Under the pieces are notes generated by a model. That model was given only the letters and a program-made list of their open reading frames with translations. It was not told the DNA's origin and did no database searches. The position numbers were made by a program, and so were the translations under genes. DNA of 64,000 nucleotides from Methanoculleus sp. GTDB lineage: Archaea; Halobacteriota; Methanomicrobia; Methanomicrobiales; Methanoculleaceae. Shown piece by piece: positions 8,449 through 17,084 of this stretch. Each line of letters starts with the position of its first letter. Within the stretch, counting starts at the first letter, position 1. The DNA is taken from contig NZ_JAJGBK010000022.1 of assembly GCF_020696975.1 (NCBI RefSeq), positions 91,280-155,279 of the forward strand, read 5' to 3'.

Positions 8449-9856
8449 ATCCGTTCCCCATCATCTCAAGGATCGCATTCAGCTCCTCCACCGCGGCCTC
8501 AAGTTCGTTGATGGCTTCGGCGGCCAGTTCCTCCGGGGCGGGCAGATCGTCGCCGTCCGAGAGCGACTCGTCCCGCAGCCACTTCAGCGAGTCGATCTTG
8601 TAGTCCTGCTCCTTGAGTTCGGTGATGTGGAACGATCGCCAGCGGTCTTCCGCCGAGTCCTCGGGGCGGCGCGGGGACCTCCCGTTCGGATCCTCGCCGT
8701 AGCAGCGCTCGAACTCCGCAAAGTGCTCCTTCGTGAGGGGGCGGTCCTTCTTCGTGATCCCCGGCACGTTCGTCCGTCCGTCGTAGACCCAGGTGTGATC
8801 GGTCGGAATGCCCTTCGTGAAGAAGATCACGTTCGTCTTCGTCCCCGGCGAGTAGGGGGTGAACGTCCCGTCCGGCAACCGGAGGACCGTATGGAGGTCG
8901 CAGTCCTCGCAGAGCACCTTGAAGATCTCTCCGGCCTGGTCCGCGAAGAGGACGTTGTCCGGCACCACGACCGCCGCACGGCCGCCGGGCTTTAAGATCG
9001 TCATCACATGCTGGATGAAGTTGAGCTGCTTGTTGCTCGTCTCGATCACGAAGTCTTCCCGGTGCGGGGACTGATTCGCGCCTTTGGTGCCGAAAGGAGG
9101 ATTGGTGAGCACCACATCGAACCGCCGGAAGTCGGGCACCTCGTAGATCGAGTCGCCCAGCCGGATCTCCGGCTCGATACCGTGCAGGTAGAGGTTCATC
9201 AGCGCCAGCCGCCGCGGGCGCTCAACCAGTTCCTGCCCGAAGTAGGTGCCTTTCCTGATGCGCCGCGCAAGGTCACGGTCAAGCGCCCCGCCGCCGGTCT
9301 GGACTTTCAGCCACTCATAGGCGCAGACCAGGAACCCACCTGTCCCACACGCGGGATCGGTGATGGTGAACTCGCGAGCCCTGCGGGGATCGGGCTTCAT
9401 GCACCGCACGATCGTCTGGATGAGGATACGCGGGGTGAAGTACTGCCCGGCACCCTTCTTCCCCTCGCTCGCGGCCTTCTCGAGCAGCCCTTCAAACGCG
9501 GCAGCCTTCACGTCGACATCGAGCCCGGTCCACTCGGTCTCGTCGATCACGCCGATCAGTTTCTTGAGGTTCACCGGGTTGTGGAAACGCGAGAGCGCAC
9601 CGGCGAAGATGTCGCCGAGCAGCCCATCGGCCTTGCCGAGGGTGCGGAGGAGATCGGCATAGTGCTCGGTGAGGTCGGTCCCGGACTGCTCTTTCAGTGA
9701 GGTCCAATCACAGCCCTCCGGGAGGTCGACGCCGCGCTCGTCGGCCATCTTGAGAAAGAGCAGATAGGTGATCTGTTCGATGTAGTCACCATAGTCGATC
9801 CCTTCGTGCCTCAGCGTATGGCAGAATCCCCAGAGTTTTTGTACGACGTCACTCAT
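8432..9856 (-). CDS. hsdM: Type I restriction-modification methyltransferase HsdM
   Basis: 474 residues. The N-terminal helical HsdM_N region is followed by the Rossmann methyltransferase domain, with the AdoMet-binding DPACGTGGFLV motif and the catalytic NPPF motif (LTNPPFGTKG), indicating N6-adenine methylation. The C-terminal part is the helical tail that contacts HsdS. It overlaps hsdR by four bases and hsdS by 17, so the three genes form a single operon reading leftward. Confidence 0.96.
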   Translation of the reverse strand: MSDVVQKLWGFCHTLRHEGIDYGDYIEQITYLLFLKMADERGVDLPEGCDWTSLKEQSGTDLTEHYADLLRTLGKADGLLGDIFAGALSRFHNPVNLKKLIGVIDETEWTGLDVDVKAAAFEGLLEKAASEGKKGAGQYFTPRILIQTIVRCMKPDPRRAREFTITDPACGTGGFLVCAYEWLKVQTGGGALDRDLARRIRKGTYFGQELVERPRRLALMNLYLHGIEPEIRLGDSIYEVPDFRRFDVVLTNPPFGTKGANQSPHREDFVIETSNKQLNFIQHVMTILKPGGRAAVVVPDNVLFADQAGEIFKVLCEDCDLHTVLRLPDGTFTPYSPGTKTNVIFFTKGIPTDHTWVYDGRTNVPGITKKDRPLTKEHFAEFERCYGEDPNGRSPRRPEDSAEDRWRSFHITELKEQDYKIDSLKWLRDESLSDGDDLPAPEELAAEAINELEAAVEELNAILEMMGNGYAREE

Positions 9857-12525
9857 GCCGCAATTGCCTCATTCAATTCCTGAAGTAGTCTTGAGAGCCG
9901 GTTTCCAAAAACGCGGTTTGCCCGTCCCCAGCCGCCATGATCAGCAAAGACGGGGATGATCTCAAAATCTTCCTCATTTATTGAGAGGTTCTGGATTAAA
10001 TGGGCACGGATGCGATCCAGCCACGCGGTCTGCTCTGCGGTGAAGGTTTTTCCGTCCAGTATCGTTGCAAACGCCCGATCAATCCGCTCTTCCGCGGTGA
10101 GCAGTTCCTCGTCCTCGCGGGCGGCGTGCTTCACCATCGAGATGATGTCAACGAGCGCCTTCTGGTAATGCACCTGGTGCGCCCGCTGCAGGTTCTCGAC
10201 GGTGAACCGCTGCGGTGTCGCCGTGAGTTTCTGCTTCAGTTCGGCAAGCGCATCTGTACTCCACTCCTGCGGGCGGTCGAGGAGGATCTGGATGGCCTCG
10301 ATCTTATCGGGGTTCTCCTGGACGAACCGGGCAAAGAGGGTGAGATAGTCTGCCGGTTTGTACTCGTGCCCGGCCGAATCGCGCACCACCCAGGTCGATG
10401 TCACCTCGTCCTGCGTGTGGTAGTCGATGAGGAACGTCCGGGGAGGCCGGGGATAGTTCACCAGGAGGTTCTGGAAGTCGGGGTCCCGGAGGATCTCCAT
10501 CGTCCCGGTGAAATCCTCTTCCAGCCGCCGTTGCAGGGAGACGGCAAACTGCTTGAGATCCCCTCTATCGACGAACTTCCGGAAGAGGTCACGCGCCTCC
10601 CCCGACATCTCTTTGTCAATCCGGTTCAGGTGCTTGACGAGCACGCGGATGTTGTAGGCGCGATCCCGGTTGTTCCAGATATCATCGATGATCTTCGCGA
10701 TCGGCTTTGCCTCACGTTGCGGTGGTTCGGCCGTGATGCCGGTTGCCTGCCGGAAGTACTCGATCAGCGTCCCGCCGAAGCAGTCAAAGACAGTAAAGTG
10801 CGATTTGTCCGGGTAGTGCTCCCCTTTGCGCGTGCCTCTTCCCATCATCTGCTCAAAGAGGATACGGGACTTCACCGGCCGGAGAAAGACGATGTATTCG
10901 AGGTCGGGGATATCCACTCCGGTCGAGAGGAGATCGACGCTAACGACGACCCCCGGCAGTTTCCGGTTCCGGAACTCCCGGATTCTCTGCAGGGGGCGAT
11001 CGACCTTGCCGGTGATCTTCTGGACGAACGCATCTCCCCGCCCGAAGACCTCGCGGGCGGCATCGACGAGTTGATCTGCATGGGAGATGTGCGGGATGTC
11101 CTGGACGGCGAAGATCAGGGTCTTCGGGAAGCGGCCATACTGCCGCTCGTGCTCGTCGGCATAGCGCTTGATCTCTTCAAGGATCTTATGGTTGGAGTCA
11201 ATGGACGTGATACTCCGCTCGATCTGCTCTGAAGAGTACTCACGCTCGTCTTCGAGGATATCAAGCGTCTTCTCTCCGGTTTCCGGGTCGACAACATCGA
11301 CGGCCTCCCCCTCTTTCAGGAAGATCCCCTGCATCCAGACACCTGACTCGATAGTGACGAGATCGTAATCGACCAGATAGCCTTCCCGGACAGCCCGCTC
11401 GTAGGGATACTCGTACACCTTGTGCCTGAAGTAGGCCATCGTATGCGCGGCAGGCGTCGCGGTGAGCCCGATCTTTATCGCATCGAAGTGATCGAGCGTG
11501 TTGCGCCAGATCGACATCTCCTGCGCGGTATACCCGCGGTGGCACTCGTCGGCGATAATGAGGTCGAAGGCGTGGATCGGGATATCCATCTTCTCGGCGT
11601 CTTCCTCCACTTCCTCCGTGCAGGGGAAGGCGGCAGCCTTGCCGAAGAGGTTGATGGTCATCCGCTGGATGGTTGAGACGTACACGAAGGCGTGGCCGGG
11701 CCGGGGGTCGGTGAGGTAGGTGTTCGGCAGCACCGTGACATCAAAGGGGTCATCGTCGTCGAGGTCTCCACGCTGGAACTGCTGGCTGTAGACCTCGTAG
11801 GTCTTATCGAACTTCAATCCCTGCTCGGTGTCAAACGAAGCGAATGCGCGCACCGCCTGCGCCGCGAGAGCCCGCCGGTCGACGAGGAAGAGGACGCGCT
11901 TTGCCGCACCGGCTTTCATCAGGCGGTAGATGAGGTTGACCATCGTGAATGTCTTCCCCGTCCCGGTCGCCATCGCAACCAGCATCTCCCGCTGCCGTTG
12001 TGCGATCGCATTTCCGATAGCGTTGCAGGCTTCGCGCTGATAGGGACGCATCCGGGGATTATCGGGGACCGTGAAGAACTGCGAGCATTCCCGATCGAGA
12101 TCGGCCTGCAAGCGGTCCAGCAGGGCATCCGGTGAATGGAAGGCGGCGATCTCCCGCGAACGGTTCAGGGGATGCCGTGCATCGTGATACCAGATCACCT
12201 CACCGTTGGTTGCGTAGAGGAACGGGACACGGATGCCATCGAAGTTGAACGGAGTATCGGTGATCCCGCGGGCATACCGCTCGGCCTGCACAAGAACACT
12301 CTGCGGCCCCAGCGAGACTTTTTTCGCCTCGATGATGCCGAGGATTGCTCCGTTGACATAGAGGGCGTAATCGGCAGGGCCGTTCTCGGTCGGATACTCC
12401 TCGATGGAACACCGATCGTATGCACTGAGCGAGCGTCCTTCTCTGTAGGGAACGACATCCCAGCCGGCCGCCCGTAATTTAGGATCGATCCTCGATTTAC
12501 GGGTCAGATATTCGTTTTCACTCAT
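9853..12525 (-). CDS. hsdR: Type I restriction endonuclease subunit HsdR
   Basis: 890 residues from the ATG at 12,525; an in-frame TTG ten codons upstream (12,555) is possible but less likely. The N-terminal nuclease domain carries ADYALYVNGAILGIIEAKK (a PD-ExK core). The SF2 translocase follows with Walker A MATGTGKT, Walker B DECHRG, GLTATPA, and the late helicase motif MMGRGTRKG. A C-terminal EcoEI-like helical region completes the protein. It translocates and cuts DNA lacking the HsdM mark. Codon use is GC-rich, unlike the AT-rich neighbours on the same element. Confidence 0.95.
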   Translation of the reverse strand: MSENEYLTRKSRIDPKLRAAGWDVVPYREGRSLSAYDRCSIEEYPTENGPADYALYVNGAILGIIEAKKVSLGPQSVLVQAERYARGITDTPFNFDGIRVPFLYATNGEVIWYHDARHPLNRSREIAAFHSPDALLDRLQADLDRECSQFFTVPDNPRMRPYQREACNAIGNAIAQRQREMLVAMATGTGKTFTMVNLIYRLMKAGAAKRVLFLVDRRALAAQAVRAFASFDTEQGLKFDKTYEVYSQQFQRGDLDDDDPFDVTVLPNTYLTDPRPGHAFVYVSTIQRMTINLFGKAAAFPCTEEVEEDAEKMDIPIHAFDLIIADECHRGYTAQEMSIWRNTLDHFDAIKIGLTATPAAHTMAYFRHKVYEYPYERAVREGYLVDYDLVTIESGVWMQGIFLKEGEAVDVVDPETGEKTLDILEDEREYSSEQIERSITSIDSNHKILEEIKRYADEHERQYGRFPKTLIFAVQDIPHISHADQLVDAAREVFGRGDAFVQKITGKVDRPLQRIREFRNRKLPGVVVSVDLLSTGVDIPDLEYIVFLRPVKSRILFEQMMGRGTRKGEHYPDKSHFTVFDCFGGTLIEYFRQATGITAEPPQREAKPIAKIIDDIWNNRDRAYNIRVLVKHLNRIDKEMSGEARDLFRKFVDRGDLKQFAVSLQRRLEEDFTGTMEILRDPDFQNLLVNYPRPPRTFLIDYHTQDEVTSTWVVRDSAGHEYKPADYLTLFARFVQENPDKIEAIQILLDRPQEWSTDALAELKQKLTATPQRFTVENLQRAHQVHYQKALVDIISMVKHAAREDEELLTAEERIDRAFATILDGKTFTAEQTAWLDRIRAHLIQNLSINEEDFEIIPVFADHGGWGRANRVFGNRLSRLLQELNEAIAA

Positions 12526-12776
12526 CGATGAGGCACGCAGAGGGTGGTAATCCAATAAAATGCTAATCCGTTTTATCTTGCAGTCTTATTTATCGATAGA
12601 TTAACTTTTTGATATCTATTTCTAATATGCACGACTAAAATCAACCCATATCCAAGTTTAAAAGAGACGATTGCTTCAGATTGCTCACCTGCAGTTCTGC
12701 AATGCCTAACAACAAGATCAAATACCAAATTTCGACTGAAGTAAACCAGGCAATCATCGTTGCTAACTTCTAATAT
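12526..12776. other. AT-rich intergenic stretch upstream of hsdR
   Basis: About 250 AT-rich bases between the hsdR start and the 3' end of the phosphoribosyltransferase-like gene, both leftward. It must hold the restriction operon promoter; TTTTATTGG and similar TATA-like runs lie at 12,555-12,600. No gene or clear repeat is visible. Confidence 0.5.
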
Positions 12777-13841
12777 TTACTGCATATCCACGCTAAAAAC
12801 AGGATTAGTTGTTAAAATACTTTCAAATTGACTTAAAAGGTATTGAGATATATTCCAATCAATACAGTGGGGACAGCAAGTCACGATGAATTGGCTAGAA
12901 CGAGTGCTACACCCGATGGAGGTCTGACAAAATTTTACATCTAGTTTTTTAAAGCAGTTCCCAAAGATTAAATGAGGCCATTTGGATAACAGATTAGGAT
13001 TATAATTAATAAGAGAGAGTGCCATCACCCGTAATTTGAAGTTTTCAGGATCATATTTGAATCTGAATTGCATCCGATCTACCTCATAGACCTCTGGATC
13101 ATACCAAGAAAACCTATTTAAGATCAGGTCTGGCTCCAAGATATTAACTGAAAAAGCCTTTTTTGAATTTATCAATAGTTTATCCTCTTTGATATCAAAT
13201 TCCCCTGGGTAAATGGATGGGATAGCAGATTGGACATCGTGTATTATATCAGATTCCACGGATTTTATGTCATATATCTTATATGGGTGCTCTCCATCGA
13301 TTGGCTCCATCCTACTATGATAAACACAAAATAACCGTTTATGCTCTTCCCGATAATCTTCCGAACTGGTTACCAACTTTAGAGAGTTGAATTGAATTAA
13401 AGGAAAATTCTCAACTAATTTATTCAATCCATCTTGTTTCGCCAAGTATGCGTAAACTTTAGAAATCTTTATTTCAGGCCGGAATTCATTGAGGGTAGAG
13501 AGAGTAATATCTACTTCCTTACCCTCACCTATCGCATCAGTAACTAAGACATTCTCTTTCTCGGGATCATTTTCAGAGTAACAATTAATACGGATAGTTT
13601 TAGAATTATAGAGCAGTTTAATTGAATTTAAACCACTCACGTTTCTTGAGGGGTCAAAATATGGGCGAAACAAATTAAAGCCTTTTCTTTCTAAGACGTA
13701 CACATTTGGATGTTGCGGTGTAATTTCCGCGAGAACAAATTCTTCCAACTGATTTTCGATACGATGAGCAATATCAACAGGATGTGCATCGAGGGATTTT
13801 AAAAACTCTGATTCGATATTGATCGCCGGAAGATCAGACAT
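12777..13841 (-). CDS. Phosphoribosyltransferase-like protein (PRTase-CE type)
   Basis: 354 residues, AT-rich. Residues 98-109 read VLVTDAIGEGKE, matching the phosphoribosyl pyrophosphate-binding loop of type I PRTases (hydrophobic strand, acidic pair position, then a Gly-rich turn). Upstream, ERKGFNLFRPYFD and SIKLLYNSKTIRINCYSEND resemble conflict-associated PRTase-like proteins in which the domain is thought to be an effector rather than a salvage enzyme. The C-terminal ~60 residues are cysteine-rich (TCCPHC). It is divergent from the winged-helix and HD genes, with which it probably forms one system. Catalytic activity is not proven by the sequence. Confidence 0.6.
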   Translation of the reverse strand: MSDLPAINIESEFLKSLDAHPVDIAHRIENQLEEFVLAEITPQHPNVYVLERKGFNLFRPYFDPSRNVSGLNSIKLLYNSKTIRINCYSENDPEKENVLVTDAIGEGKEVDITLSTLNEFRPEIKISKVYAYLAKQDGLNKLVENFPLIQFNSLKLVTSSEDYREEHKRLFCVYHSRMEPIDGEHPYKIYDIKSVESDIIHDVQSAIPSIYPGEFDIKEDKLLINSKKAFSVNILEPDLILNRFSWYDPEVYEVDRMQFRFKYDPENFKLRVMALSLINYNPNLLSKWPHLIFGNCFKKLDVKFCQTSIGCSTRSSQFIVTCCPHCIDWNISQYLLSQFESILTTNPVFSVDMQ

Positions 13842-14062
13842 TCTAGAATTACCCCAAGAATTATCGCAGAAGTATCAATTCGACAACATTTAAACCTCTT
13901 GATTCTATATAATATGTCAACTTTAGGACACAATACCCAAAAGATAAATATGATACAAATAAACTGATATAGACTCCCAAAAAATGAGAGTTATGATCAA
14001 ACAAAAAGAATTATATAAATCTACGTCGAAGTCAGCATATCTGAAGCCTGGAGGAGGACGTT
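13842..14062. promoter_or_regulatory. Divergent promoter region of the PRTase-like/wHTH/HD module
   Basis: About 220 strongly AT-rich bases between two divergent genes. On the plus strand TTATATAAAT at 14,011-14,020 is a good TATA box about 43 bases before the winged-helix ATG, and GGAGGAGG lies just before that start as a ribosome-binding site. The winged-helix protein encoded next door is a natural candidate to bind here. Confidence 0.5.
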
Positions 14063-14380
14063 ATGGGTGCAGAGGTAAAAGGTTCGGAGGTAAAAAGTCC
14101 TCTATCAAGTGAGTTCAAAGTGGCAACGGAGATCTATCATTGCCAGAACAACAACGAAGTTATATGGTACGGAAAATTAGTTGATAGACTAGCCGGACAA
14201 GTCAGTAAGAACACGATATCAAATGCTATAGATACCCTATTTGACTGGGGCATTATAAAAGCAGAATACGGAGAGACAGAAAATGGCAGAGCAGGCAGAC
14301 TCTTAATGATAAGCAACGAGGCAAAACCCTTAGTTAAAGAATTATACGAGAAATATTGGAAACCGATAAACTACCCCTAA
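14063..14380 (+). CDS. Winged-helix DNA-binding protein
   Basis: 105 residues from an ATG with a strong GGAGGAGG site. Residues ~20-95 read as a winged helix: ATEIYHCQNNNEVIWYGKL, then a recognition-helix-like KNTISNAIDTLFDWGIIK, then a wing (ENGRAGRLLMIS). This is the pattern of small MarR/PadR-like archaeal regulators. It is 19 bases upstream of the HD gene and divergent from the PRTase-like gene, so it is likely the transcriptional switch of this module. Confidence 0.65.
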   Translation: MGAEVKGSEVKSPLSSEFKVATEIYHCQNNNEVIWYGKLVDRLAGQVSKNTISNAIDTLFDWGIIKAEYGETENGRAGRLLMISNEAKPLVKELYEKYWKPINYP

Positions 14381-14399
14381 CACGGCGATTCAGACCAAT

Positions 14400-15158
14400 A
14401 TGTTTCCCTATGATCCAATATATACTGGGATCTCAGATATCCAATCCGATTCGCTCAAGATGGTCGCGATATATGCAGAACAATTTTTAAGATTTATGCC
14501 ACGAAACATCCAAAATTTTCCATCACACGGGTTGGATCACTCAATAAACATCATTAAACTGATAAACGAATTTACGGGAAATTGGAACCTCTCAGTAACA
14601 GAAGACGAGAAATATATACTATATTTATCTGCATGGCTCCACGATATTGGGTGTATTTGCGATAGAGAACATCATAACGAAGTATCGTATCAAATATTGC
14701 TTCAAGATGAGAGTACATGTAATATAATCAATAACGTTAGTGCTAACGCACTATACAATCTAAAATTTACCATCAACTCTCATTCTTCATCCTACGATAT
14801 TGAAGAAGTCCCTAAAAATTTAAATGGTGTCCGTCTGCAGTTGATTTGTGCAATTTTTAGAATACTTGATGCTTGTGAGATTAGTTGCACCAAATGTCCG
14901 AAAGCAGTGTTTGACTTAATTGGCCCCACATTAAAAGAGGATCCAACAGCTTACTCATTTTGGGATGGGCATATGAAAATACAGTTAGTAACATATAAAG
15001 AACCGGATATTATAATACTAACAAGAGGATCTAATGAGAATACTGAAAAGATCATAAATAGGCTAAAAAAAGAAATTGATTCGGTAAAATCAATATTTCA
15101 AGAAAATGGAGTGTGTATCCCACAGATAAGTGTAATAGATCACTCGCTCCATCAATAG
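14400..15158 (+). CDS. HD-domain phosphohydrolase-like protein (HD-CE type)
   Basis: 252 residues, AT-rich. The metal-binding HD signature is complete: H43/H47 in HGLDH, HD at 81-82 in WLHDIG, histidines at 91-92, H128, and D157 in RILDACE. The arrangement fits HD domains that hydrolyse nucleotides or nucleotide signals. The C-terminal ~90 residues (strand-rich, then a helix) may be a regulatory extension. It has no Shine-Dalgarno of its own and follows the winged-helix gene closely, so they are probably coupled. Inference: it could remove a signal or product of the divergent PRTase-like enzyme. Confidence 0.65.
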   Translation: MFPYDPIYTGISDIQSDSLKMVAIYAEQFLRFMPRNIQNFPSHGLDHSINIIKLINEFTGNWNLSVTEDEKYILYLSAWLHDIGCICDREHHNEVSYQILLQDESTCNIINNVSANALYNLKFTINSHSSSYDIEEVPKNLNGVRLQLICAIFRILDACEISCTKCPKAVFDLIGPTLKEDPTAYSFWDGHMKIQLVTYKEPDIIILTRGSNENTEKIINRLKKEIDSVKSIFQENGVCIPQISVIDHSLHQ

Positions 15159-15233
15159 TTTCTAGAATATGCTGATATCGCTGGATATTAGGTCGATCAT
15201 AATACTCTCAGCTCGTTGCTCCATACCTCGACC

Positions 15234-15350
15234 ATCAAAATTTTGGCAATGCTGTTCTCTGCATCTTTACAAAGTTACGATTAATAGCTGAGATGTAATC
15301 CTTTATTAGTAGGTTATAGAGCAATCCACATTTGGAGCAGCGAATCAACT
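15234..15350 (-). pseudogene. Possible TnpB zinc-ribbon C-terminal remnant
   Basis: A short open stretch reading RCSKCGLLYNLL then KDYISAIN, ending at a stop at 15,234. The CxxCG followed by DYxxAIN resembles the C-terminal zinc ribbon of IS605-family OrfB/TnpB proteins. Nothing upstream continues it, since a stop lies only four codons before the motif. If right, it is a relic of an insertion sequence at the right end of the element. Evidence is thin. Confidence 0.25.
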
Positions 15351-15498
15351 GATATTAAAACCAATCCCTATGTGACCTATAGAACCCAATAAAGGCGGGG
15401 TATCACCATAACTTGTTAACCTATTCTCACTCTCCCGCAAGGTTCTTGAAAAATCATCGGAGCGCGTTTGGGGGCCGAAACCGGAAACGGGCCGCGTC

Positions 15499-15552
15499 AT
15501 GACGTCGCCTTCACACGGCGGAGGTCTCGAGTTCGAATCTCGACGAGCCCAT
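15499..15552 (+). repeat. Right attachment site copy (tRNA-Val 3' fragment)
   Basis: Exact 54-base copy of 4,657-4,710. It is not a functional tRNA because the acceptor 5' strand and D arm are missing. It marks the right end of the integrated element. Confidence 0.9.
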
Positions 15553-15652
15553 GATTCTCCCTTTTTCTGCAAAATTAAGCCCGGACGGCCTGGCGGCATA
15601 GACCGAAGGGAAGAGTAACCCTTTTTATACAATAGGCGGGTTTCGCCTCCCG

Positions 15653-16483
15653 ATGAGACTCCGGGCCCGGAGTAACAGCACCTCAAAAAGGTCGCCGTTC
15701 CTCTTCTTCATACTGGTCTACACTCTATCCATTCCGCTCTGGGCGCTCAACGCCATCTACCCGATAAAACTTCCCGTGGATAACCTTCCCGTGACGGACA
15801 TTGCGGCCACGTTCACCCCATTGATAGCGGCATCCATCCTTGTCTACCGGGAAGGAGGGCTTTTCGGGGTAAAGAGTCTCCTGAAGAGAGCCTTTGATTA
15901 TAAGAGGATCACGAAGAAAGTCTGGTATCTTCCCATCATCGTCCTGATGCCGTTCATCTACGTGCTGACCTACGGGATAATGCGTCTCCTCGGGCTGCCG
16001 GTCCCGACTGTCTGGAACCCGCCCCTTGCTACACCGCTCCTCTTTATCGCGCTCTTCTTTGCCGCTGCAGGTGAAGAACTCGGCTATACAGGATACGTCA
16101 CCGATCCAATGCAGGCCCGGTACACCGCACTGACGGCCAGCCTCATCATCGGGTTTATCCATGCAGTATGGCATGTCCCGTCGGCGTTCTCAATCGGCTA
16201 CACCCTGGGATTGTATATCTGGGGAGTGATAGTACTCGGCGTTACGTTCCGGGTTCTGACGGTCTGGATCTATAACAACACCGGAAAAAGCGTTTTTGCA
16301 GCCATACTCTTTCATGCCGTGACCAATACCGGAAGGAGCATATTCCCCGGTAGCCGTTCAACGTTCGAACTCTACGACGGGGCTCTCGGCTACGGGCTCA
16401 TCGCTATCGCGACTGTGATCGTGGTGTACTTATGGGGATCTAAGACATTGGCGCGATTCAGGTATGCCCGGAGAGCGGATTAG
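15653..16483 (+). CDS. CPBP family intramembrane metalloprotease
   Basis: 276 residues with about seven or eight membrane segments. The catalytic motifs of the CPBP (Rce1-like, formerly CAAX protease) family are present: EELGYTGYV and FIHAVWHVPSAF, plus the late histidine in FHAVTN. Substrates are unknown in archaea. It begins 100 bases beyond the right attachment site, so it is likely chromosomal rather than element cargo. A paralog with the same architecture lies at 32,292-33,053. Confidence 0.9.
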   Translation: MRLRARSNSTSKRSPFLFFILVYTLSIPLWALNAIYPIKLPVDNLPVTDIAATFTPLIAASILVYREGGLFGVKSLLKRAFDYKRITKKVWYLPIIVLMPFIYVLTYGIMRLLGLPVPTVWNPPLATPLLFIALFFAAAGEELGYTGYVTDPMQARYTALTASLIIGFIHAVWHVPSAFSIGYTLGLYIWGVIVLGVTFRVLTVWIYNNTGKSVFAAILFHAVTNTGRSIFPGSRSTFELYDGALGYGLIAIATVIVVYLWGSKTLARFRYARRAD

Positions 16484-16675
16484 GCAGGGAATATTGGCTT
16501 ATCTTCACCTTCACTCTCAGATAAAACCACCGTTTGTCTCTCATGCGGAAACGAATGGGCGGTGAAAACGGCTGGAATCGGAAAGAAGCGTAAATGCCTG
16601 CTGTGCGGAAAATACAAAATCGAGATAAGAAACGAATTGAAAAAAGAAGAAAATCGCTGGCGGCTACTCAGCTAG
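16484..16675 (+). pseudogene. Zinc-ribbon coding remnant after the CPBP gene
   Basis: The frame stays open for 63 codons after the CPBP TAG stop, with no usable start codon before the conserved part. It encodes TVCLSCGNEWAVKTAG and KKRKCLLCGKYKIEI, a clear pair of CxxC knuckles, then a charged helix. This looks like the C-terminal zinc ribbon of a lost gene. Read-through of TAG as pyrrolysine is unlikely in this lineage. Confidence 0.4.
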
Positions 16676-16928
16676 CCGATTCTCCGGCAGAAATATGAGG
16701 GGAACGGAGGAGGACCAGAGAAGAAAAGCAGAGGTGGGCCTAGAGAAGAGGAGGAGAACACCGGAGAATAAGAGGAGAAGAGCGGCGGATTCCCCTGTTT
16801 GGGTTCCTTCTCCTAGCTGCGCTAGGGACTCGTGGTTTCTCTATGGCGGATTTCGGAGTAGAAGGGCTAAAAGCGAGTACTCTGAGAGTTATTAAGGGGC
16901 AAATCCTGGGATTTAGTTACCGGATGGG
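16676..16928. other. Purine-rich degenerate stretch
   Basis: From about 16,690 to 16,790 the plus strand is almost all purine, with several GGAGAA/GGAGGA units like those beside hsdS. A short inverted repeat CCTAGC-TGC-GCTAGG lies at about 16,812-16,826. A 29-codon frame at 16,843-16,932 ends in an ATGA overlap with the next small frame. No convincing intact gene. Confidence 0.35.
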
Positions 16929-17084
16929 ATGAATGTGCCCAGGAAGAATAACCGATATGATCATTTTGTGGCGGCGGATTTCCTGGCGACTGGGATATGC
17001 GCCACATTCTCACGGTATGATGGTTTCAATTTGATCACTGGAGTCATGAAATCAAGGCGACAATCTGATTACCAATTCGCGTGA
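16929..17084 (+). pseudogene. Small coding fragment (51 codons), probable gene remnant
   Basis: The frame reads FVAADFLATGICATFSRYDG then GVMKSRRQSDYQFA, with protein-like composition, and begins with an ATG overlapping the stop of a 29-codon frame. Its end overlaps the 3' end of the leftward lipoprotein gene by 41 bases. I cannot name a family. It looks like a piece of a larger, lost protein. Confidence 0.25.

Larger units (their letters stand above)
4657..15552. mobile_element. tRNA-Val-integrated element carrying a type I R-M system
   Basis: About 10.9 kb between two perfect 54-base direct repeats of the tRNA-Val 3' part. The base composition changes abruptly at both ends: the interior is AT-rich except for the restriction operon, while both flanks are GC-rich. 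The contents are a ribbon-helix-helix-like gene, an unknown protein with a HicA-like partner, hsdS/hsdM/hsdR, and a phosphoribosyltransferase-like/winged-helix/HD trio. I find no intact recombinase, so the element is either non-autonomous or has lost its integrase. The repeat and cargo are seen directly; mobility is inferred. Confidence 0.85.

Noticed and set aside
15345..15686. 113-codon minus-strand frame across the right attachment site, considered as an integrase fragment
   Set aside because: Apart from the tRNA-derived stretch it has no tyrosine recombinase motif (no R-x-R or catalytic Tyr context), so I see no evidence for an integrase.
16481..16675. TAG read as pyrrolysine, making the CPBP protein 64 residues longer with a zinc ribbon
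   Set aside because: Pyrrolysine use is confined to other methanogen groups and CPBP proteins normally end at this point. A gene remnant is simpler.
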